In this document: positions 11,652-23,792 of the stretch, piece by piece | Layout of the letters: each line of letters opens with the position of its first letter | Numbering within the stretch: the first letter of the stretch is position 1 | Assembly: GCA_027493935.1 (NCBI GenBank) | Contig: JAOSJV010000001.1 | Coordinates: 2,379,157-2,443,156, forward strand | Source: Burkholderiales bacterium | Lineage (GTDB): Bacteria > Pseudomonadota > Gammaproteobacteria > Burkholderiales > SG8-39 | Reading direction: 5' to 3' | DNA length: 64,000 nucleotides | Position numbers and translations under genes: made by a program | The notes under the pieces: generated by a model | Database searches by the model: none | What the model was told of the DNA's origin: nothing | Seen by the model: only the letters and a program-made list of their open reading frames with translations

Positions 11652-11687
11652 AAAAAACAAGAGGCGAACCGCGGTTCGCCTCTTGTT
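11652..11687 (-). terminator. Rho-independent terminator of the tRNA-Val/tRNA-Asp unit
   Basis: A perfect 32-base palindrome (half-site AACAAGAGGCGAACCG, 11656-11687) lies directly downstream of tRNA-Asp on the minus strand. The RNA would fold into a long GC-rich hairpin ending in a run of six U (AAAAAA at 11652-11657 on the plus strand). It separates the tRNA unit from ppiD. Confidence 0.9.
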
Positions 11688-11694
11688 CGAATGT

Positions 11695-11771
11695 TGGCGG
11701 AGTGGACGGGACTCGAACCCGCGACCCCCGGCGTGACAGGCCGGTATTCTAACCGACTGAACTACCACTCC
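11695..11771 (-). tRNA. tRNA-Asp (anticodon GTC)
   Basis: A 77-base cloverleaf including an encoded CCA. The acceptor stem is GGAGTGG/CCACTCC. The anticodon arm is CCGGC-CTGTCAC-GCCGG with anticodon GTC. The T arm has GCGGG-TTCGAGT-CCCGT. The sequence closely follows bacterial tRNA-Asp. It lies 20 bases downstream of tRNA-Val and is probably co-transcribed with it. Confidence 0.97.
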
Positions 11772-11791
11772 GCGATGCCGAACCCTGTTCC

Positions 11792-11867
11792 TGGTGGGTG
11801 CTGACGGGATCGAACCGCCGACATTCGCCTTGTAAGGGCGACGCTCTACCGGCTGAGCTAAGCACCC
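11792..11867 (-). tRNA. tRNA-Val (anticodon TAC)
   Basis: A 76-base cloverleaf including an encoded CCA. The acceptor stem is GGGTGCT/AGCACCC. The anticodon loop CTTACAA reads TAC, and the T loop is TTCGATC. It lies between hupB and tRNA-Asp on the same strand, so all three may share the hupB promoter. Confidence 0.97.
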
Positions 11868-11902
11868 CTTTGCGGACGCCGGCGGGCCCCCGCAAAGGGC
11901 AA

Positions 11903-12175
11903 TTAGTTTATCGCATCCTTCAGGGCTTTGCCAGGGCGGAACTTCGGCACCCGGGCCGCCTTGATCCTGAGCGGCTCGCCGGTCTGCGGATTGCGCCCGG
12001 CGCGCGCCCCGCGCTGCCCGACGTAGAACGTGCCGAAGCCGACGATCGTCACCGTACCGCCCTTCTTGAGGGTCGTCTTGATGTTTGCGACCGCGGCGTC
12101 GAGCGCGCGCTGGGCCGCGGCCTTCGAGATGTCCGCCGACCGGGCGATCTGATCGATCATGTCGCTCTTGTTCAC
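11903..12175 (-). CDS. hupB: DNA-binding protein HU-beta
   Basis: A 90-residue histone-like protein that bends and compacts DNA as a dimer. The sequence starts [27 protein letters not shown]. The beta-arm region holds [23 protein letters not shown], with the conserved RNPQTG tip that inserts into the minor groove, and ends in [12 protein letters not shown]. The GTG start at 12175 is preceded by GGGGGA at good spacing. The following tRNA-Val and tRNA-Asp are on the same strand. Confidence 0.95.
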   Translation of the reverse strand: MNKSDMIDQIARSADISKAAAQRALDAAVANIKTTLKKGGTVTIVGFGTFYVGQRGARAGRNPQTGEPLRIKAARVPKFRPGKALKDAIN

Positions 12176-12256
12176 GGATTTCCCCCTTGTGTGGACACAG
12201 TGCTGCCGGGATGCAGTGCGGACGCCCGGTGCGCGCGAGCGTCGCAGAGAAGGCGC

Positions 12257-12286
12257 CTTATAGCAATCGGCGTCTCGGCGTGTCGA
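12257..12286 (-). promoter_or_regulatory. Strong sigma-70 promoter of hupB
   Basis: On the minus strand TCGACA (12281-12286) and TATAAG (12257-12262) are each five of six matches to the consensus, with an 18-base spacer. The predicted start near 12250 leaves a leader of about 75 bases before the hupB GTG. The rest of the 12176-12567 gap holds no coding sequence that I can support. Confidence 0.65.
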
Positions 12287-12435
12287 AGCAGCGCCGCGTC
12301 GAAGGGCGGCGCGCGGGAACGGATTGCGAGGCTGCGCGGTGTCGCAGCCTCGGCTCGCGCCCCTTGTGCGCGCCAGCCGCTCGTGTCGCCGCGCCACGCC
12401 TCCCGCGGCCGCCGCGGCCGCCCCGGCCGCTCACG

Positions 12436-12465
12436 TTGACAGTCTCTCGTTACCATGTCTAGAGT
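12436..12465 (+). promoter_or_regulatory. Putative promoter of the FecR/sensor/kinase unit
   Basis: A perfect TTGACA at 12436-12441 is followed after 18 bases by TAGAGT (12460-12465, four of six). It would drive the FecR-domain gene, whose TTG start lies about 100 bases further on. Upstream (12400-12430) is a CCG-rich stretch of no recognisable function. Confidence 0.5.
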
Positions 12466-12567
12466 AGCGTGTCGGACCGCAGACGCCGCACCAGAGTCGC
12501 GCACCACGGCGAAGTCGCGCACCCGAGGGCGGCGGGCGGGGGCCGGTGCACACAGGAGACACCCCCT

Positions 12568-13437
12568 TTGCGCGTCAAGCAGCCGATTCCGGCGGCGATC
12601 GCCGTGATGCTTTTGCCGCTGTTGCTGTCCCCGCGGGTCGCAGCCGCGCATGAGGACGTGGCCACGCTGACGCTGGTCGAGGGACAGGTGGCGCTCGTAC
12701 GCGGACCGCGCGGCTACGTGCCGGCCGAAGGCGTAAAGCTGAAGCACGCCGACATCGTGCACACCGGCCAGAGCGGCTTCGTGCAGATCGAGTTCGACGA
12801 CGGTACCGCGCTCGAGCTCGGTGCCGGCACCCGGTTCCTCGCCCACATTCCCGGCGTCGTCAGCCGGCCGCCGGTGTGGGGGCCGCACTTCGTGCTGTCC
12901 GGGTGGGCCAAGCTGTCGGTGCCGAAGCGCAAGCAGGCACAGACCTACCGCATCGACTCGCCCCATTTCGACCTGCTGCTGGCGACCGGCGTCGCGGTGC
13001 TGCGCGTCGGCGCGTCCGAGGCGGCCGTCTTCGTCGAGAGCGGCGAGGCGATCGTGCTCGAGCCCGGCAGTGCGGCGCAGGTCGCCGTGGGGTCCGGCCG
13101 CTACTACTCGCGCCAGGCCGGCCAGAAAGGCGTCCTCGCCGGGCGCCCGACCGGGCAGTTCATCAAGACCATGCCGCCCGCCTTCCGCGACACGCTACCC
13201 ACCCGTCTTGCCAAGTTCAAGGGCCGCGACGTCGCGCCGAAGCCGGGACCCGACTACGCCTACGCCGACGTCGAGGGCTGGCTGAAGACCGAGCGCGAAG
13301 TGCGCCGCGCGCTCGTGCCCCTCATGCGCGCCAAGGCGGGTGATCCCGACTTCCGGGCCGAACTGGTCAAGAACCTGCGGCATCACGGCGAATGGGATCC
13401 GATCCTGTTCCCGGAGAAATACCGGCCGAAGGATTAG
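12568..13437 (+). CDS. FecR-domain exported protein
   Basis: From the TTG at 12568 (AGGAGA ribosome binding site eight bases upstream) the product has about 289 residues. It starts with a signal peptide, MRVKQPIPAAIAVMLLPLLLSPRVAAA. A FecR-like beta-rich domain follows: TLTLVEGQVALVRGPRGYVPAEG, then HADIVHTGQSGFVQIEFDDGT, the typical ligand or scaffold fold of periplasmic FecR regions. The C-terminal third (about 215-289) is charged and unassigned. No TM segment other than the signal is seen, so this is not a classic anti-sigma factor. It precedes a haem-binding sensor and a Ser/Thr kinase on the same strand, suggesting a sensing role at the cell envelope, but that is inference. Confidence 0.8.
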   Translation: MRVKQPIPAAIAVMLLPLLLSPRVAAAHEDVATLTLVEGQVALVRGPRGYVPAEGVKLKHADIVHTGQSGFVQIEFDDGTALELGAGTRFLAHIPGVVSRPPVWGPHFVLSGWAKLSVPKRKQAQTYRIDSPHFDLLLATGVAVLRVGASEAAVFVESGEAIVLEPGSAAQVAVGSGRYYSRQAGQKGVLAGRPTGQFIKTMPPAFRDTLPTRLAKFKGRDVAPKPGPDYAYADVEGWLKTEREVRRALVPLMRAKAGDPDFRAELVKNLRHHGEWDPILFPEKYRPKD

Positions 13438-13511
13438 CGGCGGCGAACCGCCGGCAAAGGCGACGAAGAAGCGAACAACATGACGGTGCGGACCAGACGA
13501 GGAGACACGGC

Positions 13512-14384
13512 ATGAAGCTCATCCTGAAGTTCAACCTGGTGTTCATCCTGGTCTTCCTCGCCGGGCTCGCCGCCGCAGGCTACGTATCGTGGACGCTGCT
13601 GCAGAACAATGCCCGCGACGAGATCGTGCAGAACGCGCGGCTGGTCATGGAGACGGCGCTTTCGACGCGCGGCTACACGTCGAGCCAGGTTCAGCCGCTG
13701 CTCGCAACGCAGATGAAGTACACATTTCTCCCGCAGTCGGTGCCGGCGTATTCGGCGACCGAGGTGCTGGAAGGACTGAAGAAGAACTTCCCCGAGTACA
13801 GCTACAAGGAGGCCACCCTTAACCCGACCAACCCGCGCGACCGCGCCGCCGACTGGGAGGCCGACATCGTGCAGCAGTTCCGCGGCACGAGCGAGCGCAA
13901 GGAGATCGTCGGCGAGCGCGACACGCCCACCGGCCGCTCGCTCTACATCGCGCGGCCGATCAAGATCACCGATCCGGGCTGCCTTTCCTGCCACTCGACC
14001 GTCGATGCGGCGCCCAAGACCATGGTCGAGCGCTACGGCCCGGCGAACGGTTTCGGCTGGCAGCTGAACGAGACCGTCGGCGCGCAGGTCGTGTCGGTGC
14101 CGATGGCGGTGCCGATCCAGCGTGCCGAAGCGGCGTTTCGCGTGTTCATGGTCTCGCTCACTGCCGTCTTCGTGTTCATCGGGCTCGCGCTGAACCTGAT
14201 GCTGTGGCGCATGGTCATCCGCCCGGTCTCGAAACTCTCGAAGCTCGCCGACGAGGTGAGCCTCGGCAACATGGACGCGCCCGAATTCTCGGTGCGCACG
14301 CGTGACGAGATCGGTACGCTGGCGGAATCGTTCAACCGCATGCGCAAGAGCCTGGTGCAGGCGATGAGGATGCTCGAATCGTGA
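13512..14384 (+). CDS. Membrane sensor with Tll0287-like (DUF3365) haem domain and HAMP
   Basis: A 290-residue bitopic sensor. There is an N-terminal TM segment (about 5-26) and then a periplasmic domain of the DUF3365/Tll0287 type carrying one c-type haem motif CLSCH at residues 157-161. A second TM segment lies near 215-235, and a HAMP linker (MVIRPVSKLSKLADEVSLG, then DEIGTLAESFNRMRKSLVQAM) ends the protein. There is no catalytic output domain. GAGGAG lies just upstream of the ATG. The next gene is a Ser/Thr kinase 31 bases away, so the HAMP end may signal to the kinase. The covalent haem suggests redox or gas sensing; this is inference from the motif. Confidence 0.85.
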   Translation: MKLILKFNLVFILVFLAGLAAAGYVSWTLLQNNARDEIVQNARLVMETALSTRGYTSSQVQPLLATQMKYTFLPQSVPAYSATEVLEGLKKNFPEYSYKEATLNPTNPRDRAADWEADIVQQFRGTSERKEIVGERDTPTGRSLYIARPIKITDPGCLSCHSTVDAAPKTMVERYGPANGFGWQLNETVGAQVVSVPMAVPIQRAEAAFRVFMVSLTAVFVFIGLALNLMLWRMVIRPVSKLSKLADEVSLGNMDAPEFSVRTRDEIGTLAESFNRMRKSLVQAMRMLES

Positions 14385-14415
14385 CATCGGCGCGCCCTGA
14401 GCAGATTCGCCCCGC

Positions 14416-15837
14416 ATGAACCCGCCGCTGCAGTTCGGGAAGTACGCGGTCACCGAGATCCTCGGCAAGGGCGCGATGGGCATCGTGTACAAGGCCTTCG
14501 ACCCGAACATCCGGCGCGCGGTGGCGATCAAGACCATCCGTAAGGAGCTGATGGACGACGATCGCGGCAGTGCGCTGGTCGCGCGGTTCAGGCACGAGGC
14601 ACAGGCCGCCGGACGGCTCTCGCATCCGGGTATCGTCGGGGTCTACGAGTACGGCGAGGACGACGACATCGCCTACATCGCGATGGAGTACGTGCAGGGC
14701 AACCCGCTGCGCGAGTACTTCAATCGCGGCACCCGGTTCGAGGAGCGCGACGCCGTGGCCGTGATGGCGCAGCTCCTGGAGGCGCTCGCTTACGCGCACG
14801 AGCAGGGCGTCTGGCACCGCGACGTCAAGCCGGCCAACATCATCATCATGCTGAACGGCAAGCTGAAGATCGCCGACTTCGGCATCGCGCGCATCGACTC
14901 GTCGAGCCTGACCCAGACCGGCGCGGTCATGGGCACGCCCGGCTACATGGCACCCGAGCAGTACGCCGGACAGGCAGTGGACTGGCGCGCGGACCTGTTC
15001 TCGGCCGGGGTAGTGTTCTACCAGCTGTTGACGGGGGCGCGCCCGTTCAGCGGCCGCGCCGAGACGGTGGCGTTCAAGATCTGCTACGAGAACCCGCCGG
15101 CGCCGTCGCAGCTCGACGCGACGCGCGGCTGGGAGCGCTTCGACCCGGTGATCGCGACCGCGCTCGCCAAGAAGCCCGCGGACCGTTACCAGACGGCGGC
15201 CGAGTTTCGCGCCGCGATCCTCGAGGCCTACGCCGCTCCGGTCAGCCCGGCCGTCTCCGAGGAGACGATCATCACCGAGCCGACGCAGCCGATCGGCGTC
15301 GGCGACGCGAGCTCGCCGCCGCGCACCCATCCCTCGCTCACGCCCGTGTCCGCGACCGGCACGCCGCCGACCGGCTGGGACGCGGCCGCACTGAAGCAGG
15401 TGGAGGAGCGGCTCGCGCGCATCGTCGGGCCGGTGGCGCGCGTGCTCGTCAAGCGCGCGGCGCAGCAGACCACCGACCTGCATACGCTCTACGGCAAGCT
15501 CGCCGAGGGGCTGCCGACGGCGCAGGAGCGCGAGGCGTTTCTCGCTTCGCGGCCGGCGACCGCCACGGTTCCACCGCCCCCGCCGCGCGGCACGATCGCC
15601 CCGACGCGCCACGGGACATCGCATACCATGCGACCGCCGCCTGCCGCCCCGCTCACGCCCGAGGCGGTGGAGCACGCGGCGAAGGCGCTCGCGCCGTTCC
15701 TCGGCCCGATCGCCAGGGTGGTCGCGAAGCAGATCTCCGGCCGCACGCGCGACCGCGCCGAGTTCCACCAGCTCCTCGCCGCCGAGCTCGCCACCGAGGA
15801 CGAGCGCCAGCGCTTCCTGCGCGCGGTGGGCGGGTAG
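14416..15837 (+). CDS. Hanks-type Ser/Thr protein kinase with duplicated C-terminal module
   Basis: A 473-residue cytoplasmic kinase. The catalytic domain (about 8-265) is complete: glycine loop GKGAMG (17-22), Lys39 in AIKTI, HRDVKPANI with Asp136, DFGIARID, and the APE loop GYMAPEQYAGQAVDWRADLF. There is no TM helix. After a proline-rich linker come two related helical repeats. One is ARIVGPVARVLVKRAAQQT (near 330-375), the other LGPIARVVAKQISGRTRDR (near 420-472). Each is followed by a Leu-Tyr/Gln-rich helix ending in EREAFL or ERQRFL. The repeats resemble C-terminal modules seen on other proteobacterial kinases (DUF8082-like, from memory). It is third in a unit with a FecR protein and a haem sensor. 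Confidence 0.9.
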   Translation: MNPPLQFGKYAVTEILGKGAMGIVYKAFDPNIRRAVAIKTIRKELMDDDRGSALVARFRHEAQAAGRLSHPGIVGVYEYGEDDDIAYIAMEYVQGNPLREYFNRGTRFEERDAVAVMAQLLEALAYAHEQGVWHRDVKPANIIIMLNGKLKIADFGIARIDSSSLTQTGAVMGTPGYMAPEQYAGQAVDWRADLFSAGVVFYQLLTGARPFSGRAETVAFKICYENPPAPSQLDATRGWERFDPVIATALAKKPADRYQTAAEFRAAILEAYAAPVSPAVSEETIITEPTQPIGVGDASSPPRTHPSLTPVSATGTPPTGWDAAALKQVEERLARIVGPVARVLVKRAAQQTTDLHTLYGKLAEGLPTAQEREAFLASRPATATVPPPPPRGTIAPTRHGTSHTMRPPPAAPLTPEAVEHAAKALAPFLGPIARVVAKQISGRTRDRAEFHQLLAAELATEDERQRFLRAVGG

Positions 15838-15998
15838 TCCGCAGGCCTCCTCGCGCCGGCATCCGCGGCCGCGCCGCCGGGCCCGGCCGCCAACGCAGGC
15901 CAGGACGAAACGAGCACCGGCGCTGGTGGCCTCCCTCCGAGCGTGGTGTGGCGGCAGGGTGGGGCGCCTCGCCGACGCACCAGCAGCGGCAAGCCACG

Positions 15999-16025
15999 AA
16001 AAAGAAAACCCGCCGCGAGGCGGGT
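15999..16025 (-). terminator. Rho-independent terminator of lon
   Basis: On the minus strand the stem ACCCGCC/GGCGGGT with a GCGA-type loop (16008-16025) is followed by a U-rich run (TTTTCTTTTT equivalent, 15998-16007). It lies 27 bases past the lon stop codon. The rest of the gap back to the kinase gene contains nothing recognisable. Confidence 0.8.
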
Positions 16026-16051
16026 CTCGGTGCACTGCGCCGGAACGACGC

Positions 16052-18460
<2,409 letters not shown>

Positions 18461-18492
18461 GGTGGCTGCACCCAAAAAAAGAGCACTTCAGG

Positions 18493-18520
18493 ATATGCGG
18501 CCGGCGCGCCCGAAAGCAAG
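18493..18520 (-). promoter_or_regulatory. Putative sigma-32 (heat-shock) promoter of lon
   Basis: On the minus strand CTTGCT (18515-18520) and CCGCATAT (18493-18500) are separated by 14 bases. This resembles the RpoH consensus CTTGAA-N13-17-CCCCATNT. Transcription would start near 18486, 26 bases before the lon ATG. Lon is a classic RpoH target, which supports the reading, but no experiment is implied. Confidence 0.45.
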
Positions 18521-18609
18521 CCGCCGGACGGCCGATCGCGCCGAAGGTCACCGGAGCGGCGGCCGCCGCCGGCCGCTGCGGCCTGGCGAGGGGACTCCCG
18601 CCCGGTCCG

Positions 18610-19872
<1,263 letters not shown>

Positions 19873-19887
19873 CCGGGTGTGCCTCCG

Positions 19888-20574
19888 CTACGCTGCAGCA
19901 GCCTCGGTCCGCGAGGTGAGAACCCGATCGATCAGACCATACTCGCGGCTCTCCTCGGCCGAAAGGAAATAGTCCCGGTCGGTGTCGCGCGCAATCCGCT
20001 CGATCGGCTGCCCGGTGTGCTTCGCCATGATCTGGTTCAGCTTTTCCCGCAGGTAGAGGATCTCGCGGGCGTGTATCTCGATCTCCGACGCCTGGCCCTG
20101 GAAACCACCCATCGGCTGATGGATCATCACGCGCGAGTTCGGCAGGCAGTAGCGCTTGCCCTTGGCGCCCGCGCACAACAGCAGCGAGCCCATGCTCGCC
20201 GCCTGGCCGATGCACAGCGTAGAGACATCGGGCTTGATGAACTGCATGGTGTCGTAGATCGCCAGCCCCGCCGACACCAGCCCGCCGGGCGAGTTGATGT
20301 AGAAGAAGATGTCCTTGTCGGGGTTCTCGGACTCGAGGAACAAGAGCTGCGCGACGATCAGGTTCGCGGAGAGCTCGTTGACCGGGCCGACCATGAACAC
20401 GACCCGCTCCTTGAGCAGGCGCGAGTAGATGTCATACGCACGCTCGCCGCGGCCGCTCTGCTCGATCACCATCGGGATCAGGCCGAGCGCCTCGGGCGCC
20501 TGGGCTGCGGACCGCGCCATCGCGGTCACGCCCGGCATCGCATAGTCCACTGTCCGCGGATCCCGCACGCTCAT
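19888..20574 (-). CDS. clpP: ATP-dependent Clp protease proteolytic subunit ClpP
   Basis: A 228-residue serine protease that forms the barrel-shaped chamber capped by ClpX. The catalytic serine is near residue 127 in [11 protein letters not shown] and the histidine near 152 in HQPMGG, with the partner Asp in the C-terminal region (RDTDRDYF). The N-terminus includes a propeptide-like extension ([22 protein letters not shown]). The ATG at 20574 overlaps the tig stop codon as ATGA, so it is translationally coupled to trigger factor. Confidence 0.97.
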   Translation of the reverse strand: MSVRDPRTVDYAMPGVTAMARSAAQAPEALGLIPMVIEQSGRGERAYDIYSRLLKERVVFMVGPVNELSANLIVAQLLFLESENPDKDIFFYINSPGGLVSAGLAIYDTMQFIKPDVSTLCIGQAASMGSLLLCAGAKGKRYCLPNSRVMIHQPMGGFQGQASEIEIHAREILYLREKLNQIMAKHTGQPIERIARDTDRDYFLSAEESREYGLIDRVLTSRTEAAAA

Positions 20575-21878
20575 GATGCGCCACCACCCATCAGCTCGTC
20601 GAACGCCACCGTCCGCTCTTCCACCTTCGCCTGCCCCAGCACCCACTGGATCACGTTCTCCTCGACAGCGAGGCCCTCGAACTCCGCGAGGCGCTCGGGC
20701 TGCGAATAGAACCATTTTACCACCTCGCCCGGCTGCTCATAGCTCTGGGCGTGCTCTTCGACGAGCGCGCGCACCTGCGCGGGCTTCGCCCCGAGGTCGT
20801 GGCGCTTTATGCACTCGCCCATGATCAGCCCGAGCGCGACCCGCTGGCGCGCCTGCGCCTCGAACATCCCCGGGTCGATCGGCAGATTCTCCATCTTGAG
20901 GCCGCGCCCTTGCAGGTCGGCGCGCGCGTTATCGACCAGCCGCCTGGCCTCCATGTCCAGCAGGCTCTTGGGCAGTTCGACCTTGGTCGCCTCGAGCAGC
21001 GCCTGCATCACGTTCGCCTTGAGCCGCGCGCCGAGCCGCTGCTTCACCTCGCGCTCGACGTTCGCCTTGATCTCGGCGCGCATCCTTTCGAGGTCGCCGT
21101 CGGCGACGCCGAGGCCTCTGGCGAACTCCGCGTCGAGCTCCGGCAGCCGCCCCTGCTCGACCGTGCGCAGCGTGATCGCGAACTGCGCGATCTTCCCCGC
21201 CACGTCCTTGCCGTGATAATCGGCCGGGAAGCTGACCGCCACCGTCTTCGACTCGCCGGCTTTCATGCCCGGAAGGGCCGCCTCGAACTCCGGCAGCATG
21301 CGCCCCTCGCCGAGTACCAGCGCGACGTCGGCGCCCTGTCCGCCTTCGAACGGCGCACCGTCGATCGTGCCGGCGAAGTCGACCGTGACCCGGTCGCCGA
21401 CGGCGGCGGGCGCATCGGCGGTCGCGTAGCGCTTGCGCTGCTTGCGCAGCGCCTCGATCGTCTTGTCGACCTCCGCCTCGCCCACCGTCAGGACCGGCCG
21501 CTCGATGCGCGCCCGCGCGAGATCGCCGAGCGCGATCTCGGGGTAGACCTCGAACGTGGCGCTAAACTCGATCTGCGCGGCGTCGCCGCTGTCCTTCGGC
21601 TCGATGCGCGGGTAGCCGGCGACGCGCAGATTCTGCCCACGCACCGCCTCGCTGAAGGCCTTCTCGACCGCATCGCCGATCACTTCCGAGCGCACCTGCG
21701 GACCGTACTGCTGGGCGACGATGCGCAGCGGCACCTTGCCTGGGCGAAAGCCCGCCATGCGCACCGAACGCGCGATCTGCTTCAACCGCTCGTCGACGCG
21801 CTTGTCGATGTCGGCCAGCGGCAACGACATCGTGAGGCGTCGCTCGAGCGCGCTCAGGTTCTCCAGATTGCTCTGCAT
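20571..21878 (-). CDS. tig: Trigger factor, ribosome-associated chaperone and peptidyl-prolyl isomerase
   Basis: A 435-residue chaperone that docks at the ribosome exit tunnel. The N-terminal ribosome-binding domain contains the signature region GFRPGKVP (G-F-R-x-G-x-x-P). The FKBP-type PPIase domain covers about 160-245 ([35 protein letters not shown]). The C-terminal helical arms fill the remainder. It is the first protein gene after tRNA-Leu and leads into clpP and clpX, the standard proteobacterial order. Confidence 0.97.
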   Translation of the reverse strand: MQSNLENLSALERRLTMSLPLADIDKRVDERLKQIARSVRMAGFRPGKVPLRIVAQQYGPQVRSEVIGDAVEKAFSEAVRGQNLRVAGYPRIEPKDSGDAAQIEFSATFEVYPEIALGDLARARIERPVLTVGEAEVDKTIEALRKQRKRYATADAPAAVGDRVTVDFAGTIDGAPFEGGQGADVALVLGEGRMLPEFEAALPGMKAGESKTVAVSFPADYHGKDVAGKIAQFAITLRTVEQGRLPELDAEFARGLGVADGDLERMRAEIKANVEREVKQRLGARLKANVMQALLEATKVELPKSLLDMEARRLVDNARADLQGRGLKMENLPIDPGMFEAQARQRVALGLIMGECIKRHDLGAKPAQVRALVEEHAQSYEQPGEVVKWFYSQPERLAEFEGLAVEENVIQWVLGQAKVEERTVAFDELMGGGAS

Positions 21879-21904
21879 CGCTCCAGTCCTGTACTTACGC
21901 TGCG

Positions 21905-21990
21905 TGGTGCGAAGGAAGGGACTCGAACCCCCATGCCTCGTCGGCGCTGGAACCTAAATCCAGTGCGTCTACCAATTCCGCCACCTTCGC
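21905..21990 (-). tRNA. tRNA-Leu (anticodon TAG)
   Basis: An 86-base class II tRNA with encoded CCA. The acceptor stem is GCGAAGG/CCTTCGC, the anticodon loop ATTTAGG carries TAG, and there is a long variable arm (CGCCGACGAGGCAT region). The T arm is GGGGG-TTCGAGT-CCCTT. It lies 27 bases upstream of tig, as often found in betaproteobacteria. Confidence 0.97.
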
Positions 21991-22013
21991 ATGCAGTTTC
22001 GAGGAAACGTGCG

Positions 22014-22043
22014 ATTGTACCCGACCGACTGGTACACTGTCAG
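22014..22043 (-). promoter_or_regulatory. Sigma-70 promoter of tRNA-Leu and tig-clpP-clpX
   Basis: On the minus strand CTGACA (22038-22043) and TACAAT (22014-22019) each match five of six consensus bases, with an 18-base spacer. The predicted start near 22007 is about 17 bases before the mature tRNA-Leu 5' end. The site overlaps the 5' flank of the divergent hpnC gene. Confidence 0.7.
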
Positions 22044-22092
22044 CGGGGAAGCCCCTGATTCCCCGACGGTTTCCGCACCATTCCGCGCCGCG

Positions 22093-22903
22093 ATGCCGGT
22101 CGACCACTACGAGAACTTTCCGGTGGCCTCGGTGCTCCTCCCCGCCCGCCTGCGGCGGCCGGTCGAGCTCGTCTACGCCTTCGCCCGCTCGGCGGACGAT
22201 CTTGCCGACGAAGGCGACCGCCCGCCCGTCGAGCGGCTGGCGGCGCTGGAGGCCTATCGTGCAGAGCTGCGCCGCGTCGCCGCGGGCGAGCCGCCCGCGA
22301 CCGAGCTGTTCCGCGCCCTCGGGCGCGCCGTGCGCGAGTTCTCGCTGCCGCTCGACCCCTTCTTCGCCCTGCTCGACGCCTTCGCGCAGGACGTGGTCAA
22401 GACGCGCTACGCGAGCTTCGGCGAGGTGCTCCACTACTGCGAGCGCTCGGCGAATCCGGTCGGCGCGCTGATGCTGCACCTGTTCGGGGCGGCGACGCCC
22501 GAGCGGTTGCGCCAGTCCGACGCGATTTGCAGCGCACTGCAGCTCGTCAACTTCTGGCAGGACGTCCAAGGAGACTTCGCCCGCGGGCGCATCTACCTGC
22601 CGGCGGACGAGATGGCGCGCTTCGGTGTCGGCGAGCGCGACATCGCGGAGCGACGCTGCAGCGACGCCTGGCGCCGCCCTCATCGCATTCCAGATCGAGC
22701 GCACCCGCGCGATGCTAGAATCCGGCGCGCCGCTCGCGAAGTCGCTGTCCGGACGCATTGGCCTCGAGCTGCGCATGATCGTGCAAGGCGGCTTCCGCAT
22801 CCCAGAGAAGCTGGAGCGCGCCGGCGGCGACGTGTTCCGGCACCGGCCGGTGCTGCGCAGTCCGGACTGGTGCCTGATGTCGTGGCGTGCGCTGCGCATG
22901 TGA
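22093..22903 (+). CDS. hpnC: Hydroxysqualene synthase HpnC, frameshifted
   Basis: HpnC converts presqualene diphosphate to hydroxysqualene in the three-enzyme bacterial squalene route. The protein begins MPVDHYENFPVASVLLPARLRRPV and carries the prenyl-synthase-like motifs YAFARSADDLADEGD (first Asp-rich) and NFWQDVQGDFARGRIYLP (second). Corrected length about 269 residues. One extra base near 22675 shifts the frame between SDAW and LIAFQIERTRAML. It is followed by hpnD and hpnE, so the assignment rests on both motifs and order. The start at 22093 is the first ATG before conserved sequence; no strong ribosome binding site is seen. Confidence 0.9.
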
Positions 22904-22945
22904 CGCCCGCTGCCGCCGCAATCTCCCCCACGCCTGCCGCACGCG

Positions 22946-23777
22946 GTGTCGCCCGACGAATACTGCCAGCACAAGGCCGCACAGAGCGGGTCGAGCTTCT
23001 ACTACTCGTTCCTGTTCCTGCCGCCCGCGCGCCGGCGCGCGATCACCGCGCTCTACGCGTTCTGCCGCGAGGTGGACGACGTGGTCGACGAGTGCTCGGA
23101 CGTCGCGCTCGCGCGCACCAAGCTCGCCTGGTGGCGTTCCGAGGTCGGCGAGCTCTTCGCCGGGCGGCCGACGCACCCGGTGACCCGGGCGCTCGCGCCG
23201 GCACTCGCGCCCTACGGCATTGCGCGAGCGCGACTCGAGGACATCCTCGACGGCATGGAGATGGATCTCGAGCCGACGCCGTACCCCGACTACGCGGCGC
23301 TCGGCCGGTACGTCTATCGCGTCGCCGGCGCCGTCGGGCTGCTCGCGGCCGGGATCTTCGGCTACCGCGACCCGCAGACGCTGCGCTACGCCGAAGCGCT
23401 CGGCACCGCGTTCCAGCTCACCAACATCGTGCGCGACGTCGGCGAGGACGCCCGCAAGGGCCGCGTGTATCTGCCGGCCGACGATGCAGCGATTCGGCGT
23501 CACTCCCGCCGACGTCCTCGCGCTGCGCGAGATCGAGGGCTTTGCCGCCCTGATCCGCTTCCAGATCGAGCGCGCGCAGCGCGCCTACGACGTTGCGCTC
23601 GGTCTGCTGCCGCCGGTCGACCGGCGCGCGCAGCGTCCGGGACTGGTCATGGCCGCGATCTACCGCACCCTGCTCGTCGAGATCGAGCGCGACGGCTGCC
23701 GCGTGCTCACGCACCGCACGGCGCTCACGCCGCTCCGCAAGCTCTGGATCGCGTGGCGCACGTGGGTATTTGCCTGA
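22946..23777 (+). CDS. hpnD: Presqualene diphosphate synthase HpnD, frameshifted
   Basis: HpnD condenses two farnesyl diphosphates to presqualene diphosphate. The GTG at 22946 starts MSPDEYCQHKAAQSGSSFYYSF, typical of HpnD. The Asp-rich motifs are YAFCREVDDVVDE and QLTNIVRDVGEDARKGRVYLP. Corrected length about 276 residues, as expected. A one-base shift near 23485 lies between VYLPADD and MQRFGVTPADVLALRE. It sits between hpnC and hpnE on the same strand. Confidence 0.92.
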
Positions 23778-23792
23778 CGCGAGGAGTGAGGC

